In this document: positions 1 through 9,246 of the stretch, piece after piece
Layout: each line of letters opens with the position of its first letter
Position numbering within the stretch: position 1 is the first letter of the stretch
Source: Opitutus sp. GAS368
GTDB lineage: Bacteria > Verrucomicrobiota > Verrucomicrobiia > Opitutales > Opitutaceae
Assembly: GCA_945862035.1 (NCBI GenBank)
Contig: CAMAXB010000045.1
Span: 1-13,599, forward strand
Length of the DNA stretch: 13,599 bases
Direction of reading: 5' to 3'
The notes under the pieces: model-generated
What the model was told of the DNA's origin: nothing
Database searches by the model: none
What the model saw: the letters and a program-made list of their open reading frames with translations, nothing else
Translations under genes and position numbers: made by a program

Positions 1-49
1 ACTGCTCCATTGCGGATTCGAGATGTCGGATTGCGGAATGAGCAAACCT

Positions 50-66
50 GCGGGCCAGCGGCCCGC
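50..66 (-). terminator. Possible terminator after metH
   Basis: GCGGGCC and GGCCCGC form a perfect 7-bp GC stem with a 3-nt loop. On the minus strand it lies about 145 nt beyond the metH stop at 210. The following minus-strand text has only a three-T run, so the U-tract is weak. The rest of 1-209 shows only short imperfect repeats (TTGCGGATT/TTGCGGAAT near the left edge) and no gene that I can support. Confidence 0.3.
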
Positions 67-209
67 GGGCGCAGGGGCTGGCAATTTCAGCGGACTGCGT
101 TGCCGGTGTAGCTGGGCTTGCTGAGCCCCGTGCCTCGGCTCTTGCGCGAAAAAAACGGACCGCGGTCGGCGCCCCCAGCCACACTCAACCGATCGAACCC
201 CGGCGCCGC

Positions 210-2891
<2,682 letters not shown>

Positions 2892-2906
2892 CGGGAGGAA
2901 ACCTCG

Positions 2907-3007
2907 AATGACCAATGAGCAATGTCCAATGACCAATGGGTCAGGGCATGCGTGATTGGGTTTCGGGTTGGGATCATTGGGAATTGGTCATTGCTCAGTG
3001 GTCATTC
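2907..3007. repeat. Imperfect inverted repeat between the two metH genes
   Basis: The left arm begins GAATGACCAATGAGCAATG (2907-2925). The right arm at 2989-3007 is its reverse complement with one mismatch. Weaker pairing extends the arms to roughly 2937 and 2977, leaving a loop of about 40 nt. Short units of the type CCAATGACC recur inside the arms. The element lies wholly in the gap between the two methionine synthase genes, in the mRNA between their stop and start. It could be a dispersed intergenic repeat; copies elsewhere in the genome cannot be seen from this window. Confidence 0.85.
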
Positions 3008-3010
3008 CGG

Positions 3011-3028
3011 CGCGGCCATCAGGCCGCG
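3011..3028 (-). other. Stem-loop over the stop codon of the upstream metH gene
   Basis: CGCGGCC (3011-3017) pairs perfectly with GGCCGCG (3022-3028) around a 4-nt loop that contains most of the stop codon (3019-3021). It is too short of uridines downstream to be called a terminator. It could pause ribosomes, or protect the 3' end of the first cistron. Function is not established. Confidence 0.4.
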
Positions 3029-4092
3029 TTGAGCGGCTCAAGCCCGCTGAGGCGCAGCGCGGGCGCGCGCTCGGGCCGGGCGCGGGGCTTGAGGCCGCGC
3101 ACCGCCTTGGCAATCGCGGCGATGTGCGGCGGGGTGGAGCCGCAGCAGCCGCCGACCATGTTGACGAGACCCGCCTCAGCAAACTCGCGCTGGATCGCGG
3201 CCATGTCGGCGGGCGACTCGTCGTAGCCGCCGAAGGCATTGGGCAGGCCGGCGTTCGGGTAGCACGTAACGTGGCACTCGGCGATGCGCGACAATTCCTC
3301 GATGTAGGGACGCATCGCCCGCCCGCCCAACGCGCAGTTAATGCCGACGCTGAACGGGTTGGCGTGACTGATCGAGTGGTAGAAGGCCTCTGTCGTCTGG
3401 CCCGAGAGGGTCCGGCCCGAGGCATCGGTGATGGTCACGCTGATCATGACTGGCAGCCGCACGCCCTTCTCCTCAAACACGCCCTCGATCGCAAAGATTG
3501 CCGCCTTGGCGTTCAACGTGTCGAAGATCGTCTCGACGAGGAGGGCGTCAACTCCGGCATCGATCAGCGCGCGCACCTGTTCGGTGTAGGCCTCGACCAC
3601 CTGAGCCCATGTGACGGCGCGGTAGTCGGGACGGTTGACGTCTGGCGACATTGACAGCGTGCGGTTCAGCGGCCCGATCGCGCCGGCGACGAAGCACTTG
3701 CGCCCGGGGGTGGCGGCTTCGGCCTTGACCGCGGCCCGGCGGGCACAGCCCACCGCGGCATGGTTCAGCTCGGTCACAATCGACTCCAAGTGGTAGTCCG
3801 CCTGACCGATCGTCGTGGTGCTAAAGGTGTTGGTCTCCACGATGTCGGCGCCGGCCGCAAAATACGCAGCGTGGATCTCCTCAATCACTTCCGGCTTGGT
3901 CAGGCACAGCAGGTCATTGTTGCCCTTCAGGTCGTGCGGGAAGTCAGCGAAACGCGCGGAGCGGAAATCCGCCTCGGTCAACAGGTAGGTCTGCACCATC
4001 GAGCCCATGGCCCCGTCAAGCACGGCAATGCGCTCGGCAAAGAGCTGGCGGAGGGCGGCATACGATGGCGATTCGACGGGCGTGGAAGGCAT
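3019..4092 (-). CDS. metH: Methionine synthase homocysteine-binding (zinc) domain protein
   Basis: A 357-residue TIM-barrel homocysteine S-methyltransferase module, equivalent to the first ~353 residues of E. coli MetH. It binds and activates homocysteine through zinc. The expected ligands are visible: the cysteine in GINCALGG, and the cysteine pair in VGGCCGSTPPHI near the C-terminus. The N-terminus has the usual IAVLDGAMGSMVQ. The protein ends in LSGLEPLNAA, the sequence that in one-piece MetH runs straight into the folate domain, so this is a cut at a module boundary rather than a random truncation. A stand-alone homocysteine methyltransferase (MmuM/BHMT type) is less likely, because the missing MetH modules follow 127 bp downstream on the same strand. 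No clear Shine-Dalgarno precedes the ATG. An AT-rich operator-like site lies 57 bp upstream of the start. Confidence 0.94.
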   Translation of the reverse strand: MPSTPVESPSYAALRQLFAERIAVLDGAMGSMVQTYLLTEADFRSARFADFPHDLKGNNDLLCLTKPEVIEEIHAAYFAAGADIVETNTFSTTTIGQADYHLESIVTELNHAAVGCARRAAVKAEAATPGRKCFVAGAIGPLNRTLSMSPDVNRPDYRAVTWAQVVEAYTEQVRALIDAGVDALLVETIFDTLNAKAAIFAIEGVFEEKGVRLPVMISVTITDASGRTLSGQTTEAFYHSISHANPFSVGINCALGGRAMRPYIEELSRIAECHVTCYPNAGLPNAFGGYDESPADMAAIQREFAEAGLVNMVGGCCGSTPPHIAAIAKAVRGLKPRARPERAPALRLSGLEPLNAA

Positions 4093-4148
4093 GGCAGAGG
4101 TGCGGTTCAGGCTCGGACGATGGGTGGAAAAAGCGAGGATGCAAGAAA

Positions 4149-4178
4149 CATATCTTTACATGTAGATATGTTGATATG
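4149..4178 (-). promoter_or_regulatory. Operator-like ATATC/GATAT half-site cluster upstream of metH
   Basis: On the plus strand CATATC (4149-4154) faces GATATG (4165-4170), with the self-complementary octamer TACATGTA between them. A second GATATG follows at 4173-4178, eight bases on. This AT-rich block stands out sharply in GC-rich surroundings. It sits 57-86 bp upstream of the first methionine synthase start, where a promoter and repressor site belong. Methionine-cycle genes in other bacteria are often controlled by ArsR-family sensors of S-adenosylhomocysteine (SahR), which use AT-rich repeated sites. Whether this is such a site is inference. No methionine-cycle regulator gene is in the window. 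Confidence 0.5.
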
Positions 4179-4277
4179 TATCTAGGTTCAGTTCTGCTCG
4201 CCTTTCCGATAAAAGCGAGGACACCCGGGTCGGCGCCGCGAAAGCGCGGCCTTGCATGGGTGCGGTCGAGCGGTCTG

Positions 4278-4430
4278 GTTGGCGGAAGGGGATTCGCTGT
4301 TCTTTGTTCATCTGAGGAAACGGGGAAGGCCGTGAGATCCGGCCACAGTTGCGCTGCGGTATCGCATCAATCCAAACCCACAGCCCGCGCTGCGAACGCG
4401 GGCCAAAGTCAATTTCCGGCTTCGGCCGGG
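4278..4430 (+). ncRNA. Cobalamin riboswitch (candidate)
   Basis: The leader contains the conserved cobalamin-riboswitch core in order. AAACGGGGAA (4318-4327) corresponds to the family's TAATAGGGAA. GGCC-GTGAGATCC-GGCC (4328-4344) corresponds to the GTGnnAATCC hairpin. ACAGTTGCGCTGCGGTA (4345-4361) resembles GACGCGCAGCGGTAA of the E. coli btuB leader. A GC hairpin follows (CCCGCG 4384-4389 with CGCGGG 4397-4402). A degenerate B12 box then appears, AAAGTCAATTTCCGGC (4405-4420). The 5' limit is approximate, and the B12 box is the weakest element. CCGGC-TTCG-GCCGG (4416-4429), a C(UUCG)G-type hairpin, overlaps the end of the box and could be the switching stem. Its location upstream of a BtuB-like receptor agrees with the family's known use: cobalamin binding shuts off uptake genes. 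Confidence 0.75.
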
Positions 4431-4468
4431 AGTGAAGGCGAGGGGAGAGGCTGTGCGCCTCCGGCGTG

Positions 4469-4501
4469 CAAATTTCAAATCTCAGATCCCAAATTTCAAA
4501 T
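4469..4501. repeat. Direct repeat in the receptor leader
   Basis: The 12-mer CAAATTTCAAAT occurs twice exactly, at 4469-4480 and 4490-4501, separated by CTCAGATCC. Its AT-rich composition differs from the surroundings. It lies between the riboswitch candidate and the receptor start, and looks like intergenic repeat text. It may have lengthened the leader. Confidence 0.7.
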
Positions 4502-4684
4502 GGCACCTGCCGCGGAAGTCGCGCGTGTTCCGGGAGTTTGGCGTTCTGAAATGTTGGACATTTGCGCGGCGGGGCGTGCGACAAGTGCGGAGTCCGAATA
4601 TCCGATCCGAAGGTGCTCACGCGTCCGGCGTGGAAATTTTGCGCACGCCGGAGGTTAAATCTTCATCGCAAAAATGAAGCGTGG

Positions 4685-4724
4685 GAGCATCAGGCCTGAC
4701 CGTTGCCGGTCGGGCGGGCTGCTC
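4685..4724 (+). promoter_or_regulatory. Nested stem-loop just before the receptor start
   Basis: An inner 9-bp stem, GCCTGACCG (4694-4702) with CGGTCGGGC (4707-4715), has one G-U pair and a 4-nt loop. It is enclosed by GAGCA (4685-4689) with TGCTC (4720-4724). The structure ends 25 nt before the receptor ATG. A competing pairing, CTGACCG (4696-4702) with CGGTCAG (4730-4736), is also possible, which suggests alternative folds. An expression platform for the upstream riboswitch, or a plain translation-dampening hairpin, are both possible readings. Confidence 0.4.
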
Positions 4725-4749
4725 TTGCCCGGTCAGCTAGCAAGTCATC

Positions 4750-6615
4750 ATGCCCATCACCCTACCGACCCATTTCCCGGGTCGACTCTTCCTGACGTGC
4801 GCCGCCCTCCTCGCCGGGCAGTTTCCGTCCGTTCACGCTCAGACGCCCGTTCAATCGCTCGATCCGTTTGTCTTCACGGCGACGCGAACCCCGCTCGCGC
4901 CCGGTGCCGTCGGCTCCGCGGTCGACGTCATCACCGCGCAGGACCTCGCCCGCCGTCAGGTCCGCTCCCTATCTGGCGCGCTCGGACTCGTCCCTGGCGC
5001 GCTCCAGTTCACCTCAGGTGCGCCCGGCGGCATCACTTCGATCTTTCTGCGGGGCGCCAATTCCAACCAGACGCTCTTCCTCGTCGACGGGATCCGTCTC
5101 AATGATCCGAATACGGACTACCAGCTCTTCCTCGGCGGCTCCTGCGTGAGCTTCTGCGACAGCCTCGAGGTCTCGCATGGTCCCCAGAGTACGCTCTATG
5201 GCGGTGAGGCCGTGGGCGGCGTGATCGCGCTGCGCGCCGAGCGCGGCGCGGGTGCGTCGTCCGGCGCCGCTGCACTGGAGGCCGGCTCCTTTGGTACAGT
5301 GCAGGGAGCGCTCTCCGCCCAGGGCGAGCGGGCGGGGTGGGGCTATGTCGCCTCATTGCAGGGCGGGCGCACCGAGAATGAACGCGCGAACAATGCTTTC
5401 GACAGCGGCAATCTGACGGTGCGCGTCGACCGGACCGTGCGCGAGGGGCTCGCGGTGGGGGCGACGGTGCGCGGGTTCCGCGGCGTCTACGGCTCGCCCG
5501 GATCGCGGTTCACCAACGACCCCGACAATGAGGAGCGCGAGAGCAACTGGCTCGCGACGGCCTTCGTCGAGTTCGCGCCCGCCTCCGGCTGGGACGCCAA
5601 GCTCACGCTCGGGGGCCAGGCCCGCCGCTTCGTGGCCGAGAGCCCGCGCGCCGGCCGCGCGACGGCCACCACGGTGGTCACCAACCGCCGCGGCGTCCTC
5701 GACGGGCAGGCGTCCTTCACGGGTCCGGCGCGCCACCGCGTGACCGGGGGCTTCACTGCCGAGGCCAACCACACGCGCAACACCGGCTTTGGGAGGATCA
5801 ATCGCAAGCAGGGTCTCCTTGCGCTCTTCGTGCAGGATGAATTCAACCCGGTAGAGCAGGTTTTCCTGACCGCCGGCCTGCGCAGCGATGACCATGACAC
5901 CTTCGGCCGGGCCACGACCGGGCGCGTCACGGCCGCATGGCTGCCAGTGCCCGATCGCCTCAAATTCCGCGCAAGCTACGGCACCGCCTTCCGCGCGCCA
6001 AGTTTCCTGGATCTGTATGGCGAAAGTGCATTCTACCGCGGCAATCCGGACCTCGCTCCGGAGAAAGCGCAGGGCTGGGACGCCGGGTTCGATCTCTACG
6101 CGGCGAATCGGCGCGGCTCGCTGGCGGTCACATGGTTCGACACCCGTTTCCGCGGCCTGATCGCGAGTTCACCGGATTTCACCAGCGTGGTGAACATCCA
6201 GCGCGCCCGCACCCGCGGCGTCGAGGTCGCCTTTCAAGGCACGCTGCCGGGCGCCGTGGCGGCACGGCTCGCCTACACCTACCTTGAGGCGGATAACCTC
6301 AGCACCGGCACCCGCCTGCTGCGGCGACCCCGCCACAGCGCGGGCGCCGATGTCTGGCGCGATTTTGGCCGGGGCCTCAGCCTTGGGCTGGGGATCAGCT
6401 GGGTCGCTGATCGACGGGATGTGCATGCCGCGACCTTTGCGCAGATCGCGGGTGAGGACTACACCGTCGCCCGGATCTATGGGGCTTATGGAGTCAACGA
6501 TCGGCTGACCGTGAAGGCCCGCGTGGAGAACCTGTTCGACGAAGCCTACGAGCCGGTTCACGGCTATCCGCAACCCGGCCCGGGCGTTTTCGCCGGCCTC
6601 GAGTGGGTGTTCTAG
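4750..6615 (+). CDS. btuB: BtuB-like TonB-dependent outer-membrane receptor
   Basis: A 621-residue outer-membrane receptor, close in length to E. coli BtuB (614). It likely takes up cobalamin or another corrinoid using TonB energy. A signal peptide spans about residues 1-30, with cleavage after VHA. The mature N-terminus has a TonB-box-like DPFVFTATRTP, similar in layout to BtuB's DTLVVTANRFEQP. The plug follows, with FLRGANSNQTLFLVDGIRLNDP and EVSHGPQSTLYGGEAVGGVIAL (~residues 99-161). The rest is a beta-barrel with NLFDEAYEPVHGYPQPG, ending in the C-terminal phenylalanine typical of barrel proteins. Two cysteines four residues apart (C132, C136) in the plug are unusual. An in-frame stop at 4738-4740 fixes the ATG at 4750; the Shine-Dalgarno is poor. 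A cobalamin-riboswitch-like leader supports the substrate. The receptor family is certain; cobalamin specificity is inferred from the leader and from the divergent metH. Confidence 0.85.
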   Translation: MPITLPTHFPGRLFLTCAALLAGQFPSVHAQTPVQSLDPFVFTATRTPLAPGAVGSAVDVITAQDLARRQVRSLSGALGLVPGALQFTSGAPGGITSIFLRGANSNQTLFLVDGIRLNDPNTDYQLFLGGSCVSFCDSLEVSHGPQSTLYGGEAVGGVIALRAERGAGASSGAAALEAGSFGTVQGALSAQGERAGWGYVASLQGGRTENERANNAFDSGNLTVRVDRTVREGLAVGATVRGFRGVYGSPGSRFTNDPDNEERESNWLATAFVEFAPASGWDAKLTLGGQARRFVAESPRAGRATATTVVTNRRGVLDGQASFTGPARHRVTGGFTAEANHTRNTGFGRINRKQGLLALFVQDEFNPVEQVFLTAGLRSDDHDTFGRATTGRVTAAWLPVPDRLKFRASYGTAFRAPSFLDLYGESAFYRGNPDLAPEKAQGWDAGFDLYAANRRGSLAVTWFDTRFRGLIASSPDFTSVVNIQRARTRGVEVAFQGTLPGAVAARLAYTYLEADNLSTGTRLLRRPRHSAGADVWRDFGRGLSLGLGISWVADRRDVHAATFAQIAGEDYTVARIYGAYGVNDRLTVKARVENLFDEAYEPVHGYPQPGPGVFAGLEWVF

Positions 6616-6626
6616 GTTGATCGGCT

Positions 6627-6662
6627 TTTCCCCGCCTGGTTTATCGCATCCGGGTGGGGAAA
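6627..6662 (+). other. Stem-loop between receptor and transporter genes
   Basis: TTTCCCCGCC (6627-6636) pairs with GGTGGGGAAA (6653-6662) with one G-U pair, around a 16-nt loop. It starts 12 nt after the receptor stop and covers the possible GTG start of the next gene at 6654. There is no downstream U-run, so termination is not supported. It could sequester the next gene's start region or mark a processing site. Confidence 0.4.
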
Positions 6663-8222
6663 TTGCCTTGGCGCAGCGAGGGCAGAACCCATCTTCAAGG
6701 AACGAGCGATTCGTTCCGACCTCCGCCGCGGACTGACGCCATCGGCCTTCCGACCGGACCGGGTACTCGCCAGATCACGGGTTGGATTCTGGGCCCACTG
6801 CTGGTCGCGATCACCCTGCTCTTTCCTGCGCCGCCGGGCTTGAGCGAGGAGGGCTGGCGCACCGCGGGCGTGGCCGGGCTCATGGCGGTATTCTGGATTG
6901 CCGAGTGCATGCCAATCCCCGCCACCGCACTGCTTCCGCTCGCCCTCTTTCCCTTGCTCGGCTTGGGCAATATCCGTGACAGCTCGGCGCCCTACGCGAA
7001 TCCGATCATCTATCTTTTCCTCGCCGGCTTTCTCATCGCCCTAGCCATGGAGCGATGGAATCTCCACCGCCGCATCGCGATCAACCTGATCGCCCACATC
7101 GGCGTAAAGCCCAAGCGGATCATCGCCGGCTTCCTCGTGGCGTCGGCCTTCCTCAGCATGTGGGTCAGCAATACCGCCACGGCGCTGATGATGCTGCCCA
7201 TCGCGCTCTCGGTTGTCCGGCTGATCCCCGAAAGCGAACAGAGCCAGCCGGCGCTGCGCGCCTTCAGCACCGCCTTGCTCCTCGCGGTGGCGTACGGTGC
7301 GACCACCGGAGGCATGGCAACTCTGATCGGCACGCCGCCCAACGCCCTGCTGGCCGCCTATCTGGAGAGTACCTATGGCGTGACGATTGGCTTCGGGCAG
7401 TGGATGGCCATCGGCGTACCGGTCGCGGGGGTCGGGCTGGTTGCCGTCTACGTGGTCCTGACCCGCGTGTCCTTCTCCCTCGAGTGCGCGGATGTGCCCG
7501 GGCTGGCCGGCCTGCTGCACACCGAAAAAAGCCGGCTCGGGGCCTTATCGCGGGGAGAGTGGGGCGTCGCGGTGGTCTTTGTTCTGACCGCTCTCGCCTG
7601 GATTTTCCAACCGGTGATTGCGCGGTTTGTCCCGTTGATCAGCGACACAACGATCGGCATCATCGGTGCGCTGGCGCTCTTTCTCATCCCGGTCGACCTG
7701 CGGCGCGGGGAGTTCGTGATGAACTGGGAATCGGCCAAGGGACTCCCGTGGGATGTGATCCTGCTTTTCGGTGGTGGCCTGAGCCTCGCCGCGGCCATTG
7801 AGCGGCACGGGCTTGCCGGCTACATGGGCGCCCTTTTCAGCGGACTCGAGGGCGTGCCCTTCCTTCTGCTGATGGCGTTGATCTGCTTCACGCTCCTGAT
7901 GCTGACTGAGCTGACGAGCAACACCGCCACCGCCGCAACCTTTCTCCCGGTCGTCGCAGCGATCGCGCTCACTCTGGGTCAGAATCCCCTCTACCTCGCG
8001 ATCCCGGCCGCCTTGGCAACCAACTGCTCGTACATGATGCCGGTGGGCACGCCCCCCAATGCGATCGTTTTTGGCAGTGGCCTGATCACGCTGCCGGAAA
8101 TGGTGCGGGTCGGCTGGTGGCTCAACCTGTGCCTGCTGATGATCGTGCTGCTGGCCGTGATCGCTCTGGGGCCGTGGGTTTTCGGGATACAGTTTGATGT
8201 CATTCCAGAGTGGGCACGTTGA
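6654..8222 (+). CDS. DASS/SLC13-family inner-membrane transporter
   Basis: A multi-pass inner-membrane protein of up to 522 residues. It belongs to the divalent anion:sodium symporter family (SLC13, INDY type), which carries dicarboxylates, tricarboxylates or sulfate with sodium. The paired SNTAT signatures are present at residues 172-176 and 422-426 (MWVSNTATALMMLP and ELTSNTATAATFLP). The paired GTPPNA turns are at 226-231 and 465-470, the latter within the family's C-terminal signature (MPVGTPPNAIVFGSG). The start is uncertain: no ATG precedes the first membrane segment (about residue 43 on). GTG at 6654 or TTG at 6663 are candidates, and 6654 lies inside a stem-loop. The first ~40 residues look poorly conserved and may be partly untranslated. 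The gene follows the BtuB-like receptor by 38 bp on the same strand, so cotranscription under the riboswitch is likely. Substrate is unknown; a link to corrinoid or cobalamin-related metabolism is inference from context only. Confidence 0.88.
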   Translation: MGKLPWRSEGRTHLQGTSDSFRPPPRTDAIGLPTGPGTRQITGWILGPLLVAITLLFPAPPGLSEEGWRTAGVAGLMAVFWIAECMPIPATALLPLALFPLLGLGNIRDSSAPYANPIIYLFLAGFLIALAMERWNLHRRIAINLIAHIGVKPKRIIAGFLVASAFLSMWVSNTATALMMLPIALSVVRLIPESEQSQPALRAFSTALLLAVAYGATTGGMATLIGTPPNALLAAYLESTYGVTIGFGQWMAIGVPVAGVGLVAVYVVLTRVSFSLECADVPGLAGLLHTEKSRLGALSRGEWGVAVVFVLTALAWIFQPVIARFVPLISDTTIGIIGALALFLIPVDLRRGEFVMNWESAKGLPWDVILLFGGGLSLAAAIERHGLAGYMGALFSGLEGVPFLLLMALICFTLLMLTELTSNTATAATFLPVVAAIALTLGQNPLYLAIPAALATNCSYMMPVGTPPNAIVFGSGLITLPEMVRVGWWLNLCLLMIVLLAVIALGPWVFGIQFDVIPEWAR

Positions 8223-9033
8223 CTGGCACTTCCTTGGGGCCAGTTCAGGTCGGCCTGCTTTGGTGGGCTCGAGCTGTGGTGTTCCGGGCCTGTCTTCTTA
8301 TGTGCGTGCTGACCGGTCCCCTCGCCGCCGAGGTGGCCCTGGGTTCCACGCGCGAGCAGGTGATCGCCGCATTTGGCCCGCCGCGCGGGACCACGAAGGC
8401 CGGATCCAAGGAAATCCTGACCTGCCCGCAGGGGCGCGTCGTGCGGCCTTGGGTCAGATTTCCGAAATGACCCGGCGGCGACTCCGTCTCCGGCGTTGGC
8501 CCCCATCGCCACTTTGCCCAGCGCGCCGGCGAAACAGTCCACGGCCCCGGGGCCAGGGCGGAGCGGTCGCAAGCCCTCAACCAGATCGTCAACGCTCCGG
8601 CCGGCAAGGTGGCGAACGAGTCGTGGCTGCTCGATTTCGAGGCCGCCCGCGGCAAAAAGCAGATCTTGGTTCTTTTACCAGCACCGACTGGTGCGGACCC
8701 TGCCAGGAGTTCTCGGCGCAGGTGGCCCATAATCCCGAGTTCCTTAAACCGTTTTCGCCGTCGTTCGTATTTCCAAAGATCAACGGGCTGCGCACTACGC
8801 CGCAGCCGCCCTCCGAAGCGGAACAGGCCGCCCGGCTCCGTTTGGCGTGCGGCATCGCCTCCTATCCCTCGTTGCTGGTGCTCGCGGCCGACGGCACCCA
8901 GCTCACGCGCGTCGACACGCGAAAGGATTGCCCGGCCTCCAGCCCCACGGATTACTCGATCCAAGCGATCGACGAGGCCCGCCTCGCCACGCGCGACGGG
9001 GTGCCCGTAAAGTCGAGCTGGTGGCCGTTCTGA
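8210..9033 (+). pseudogene. Frameshifted secreted SmpA/OmlA-like plus thioredoxin-fold protein
   Basis: Parts of one protein lie in different frames. The first part (8276 or 8279 GTG, or 8210) gives a signal peptide, VFRACLLMCVLTGPLAA. A short SmpA/OmlA-like motif follows (ALGSTREQVIAAFGPPRG) and then a stop at 8468. A Pro/Ala-rich linker (NDPAATPSPALAPIATLP) continues in a second frame from about 8466. The original frame resumes near 8560 with NQIVNAPAGKVANESWLLDFEAA. From about 8677 the third frame carries FTSTDWCGPCQEF, the thioredoxin CxxC active site, and runs to the stop at 9033. Adding one T in the T-run at 8673-8676 would join ILVL to FTSTDWCGPC exactly. About three frame changes make this a decayed gene, unless they are sequencing errors. 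The intact protein would be a periplasmic or lipid-anchored thiol-redox protein. It overlaps the transporter end by 13 bp if it starts at 8210. Confidence 0.7.
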
Positions 9034-9061
9034 TCGGGCTTGGTCCACGGAACACGCGGAA

Positions 9062-9084
9062 GACCGCGGAAAAACCCCGCGGTC
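9062..9084. terminator. Stem-loop between convergent genes
   Basis: GACCGCGG (9062-9069) and CCGCGGTC (9077-9084) form a perfect 8-bp GC stem with a 7-nt loop, 29 bp after the thioredoxin-like stop. Neither strand has a proper T-tract right after the stem, so it may be only a barrier or a repeat unit. It lies between convergent transcription units, where a bidirectional terminator is expected. Confidence 0.4.
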
Positions 9085-9106
9085 CAGAACAACGGAATGC
9101 GGTTTT

Positions 9107-9172
9107 ACAGGAGGTAACCGCGGAAACCGAGTGAGACGTGAACGGGGCGGTGGGTAGATCAGACCCTCCTGT
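9107..9172. repeat. Inverted repeat in the convergent gap
   Basis: ACAGGAGG (9107-9114) is repeated inverted as CCTCCTGT (9165-9172). The whole 9034-9246 gap consists of recurring short units (CCGCGGAA, CGGAAC, TCTCCGTT) and has no plausible reading frame. It resembles the degenerate repeat text often seen between genes in Verrucomicrobiota; that resemblance is from general familiarity. Confidence 0.4.
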
Positions 9173-9246
9173 TTATCTCCGTTCCCCCTGTTCAACCCAA
9201 TCCGTCTCCGCACCTTTCCGCAGGTTCCGCGGGCAATCCCACCGCC

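Noticed and set aside
2892..2936. A 15-residue N-terminal extension of the downstream metH protein
   Set aside because: It is encoded by an arm of the inverted repeat, and MetH similarity begins just after the internal ATG at 2891.
4093..4260. A SAM, SAH or cobalamin riboswitch on the minus strand before metH
   Set aside because: The 5' region between the AT-rich site and the start is under 60 nt and has none of the conserved cores of those families.
4065..4677. Several open frames of 80-200 codons on both strands
   Set aside because: They cross the operator, riboswitch and repeat sequences; translations have no family resemblance.
8245..9213. A 322-codon open frame on the minus strand
   Set aside because: It runs antisense to the thioredoxin-like gene, whose sense translation has a signal peptide and WCGPC; the antisense product is arginine/proline-rich without motifs.
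9034..9246. A CRISPR-like array from the recurring CCGCGGAA units
   Set aside because: Units are short, unevenly spaced and differ from one another; there is no regular repeat-spacer pattern.
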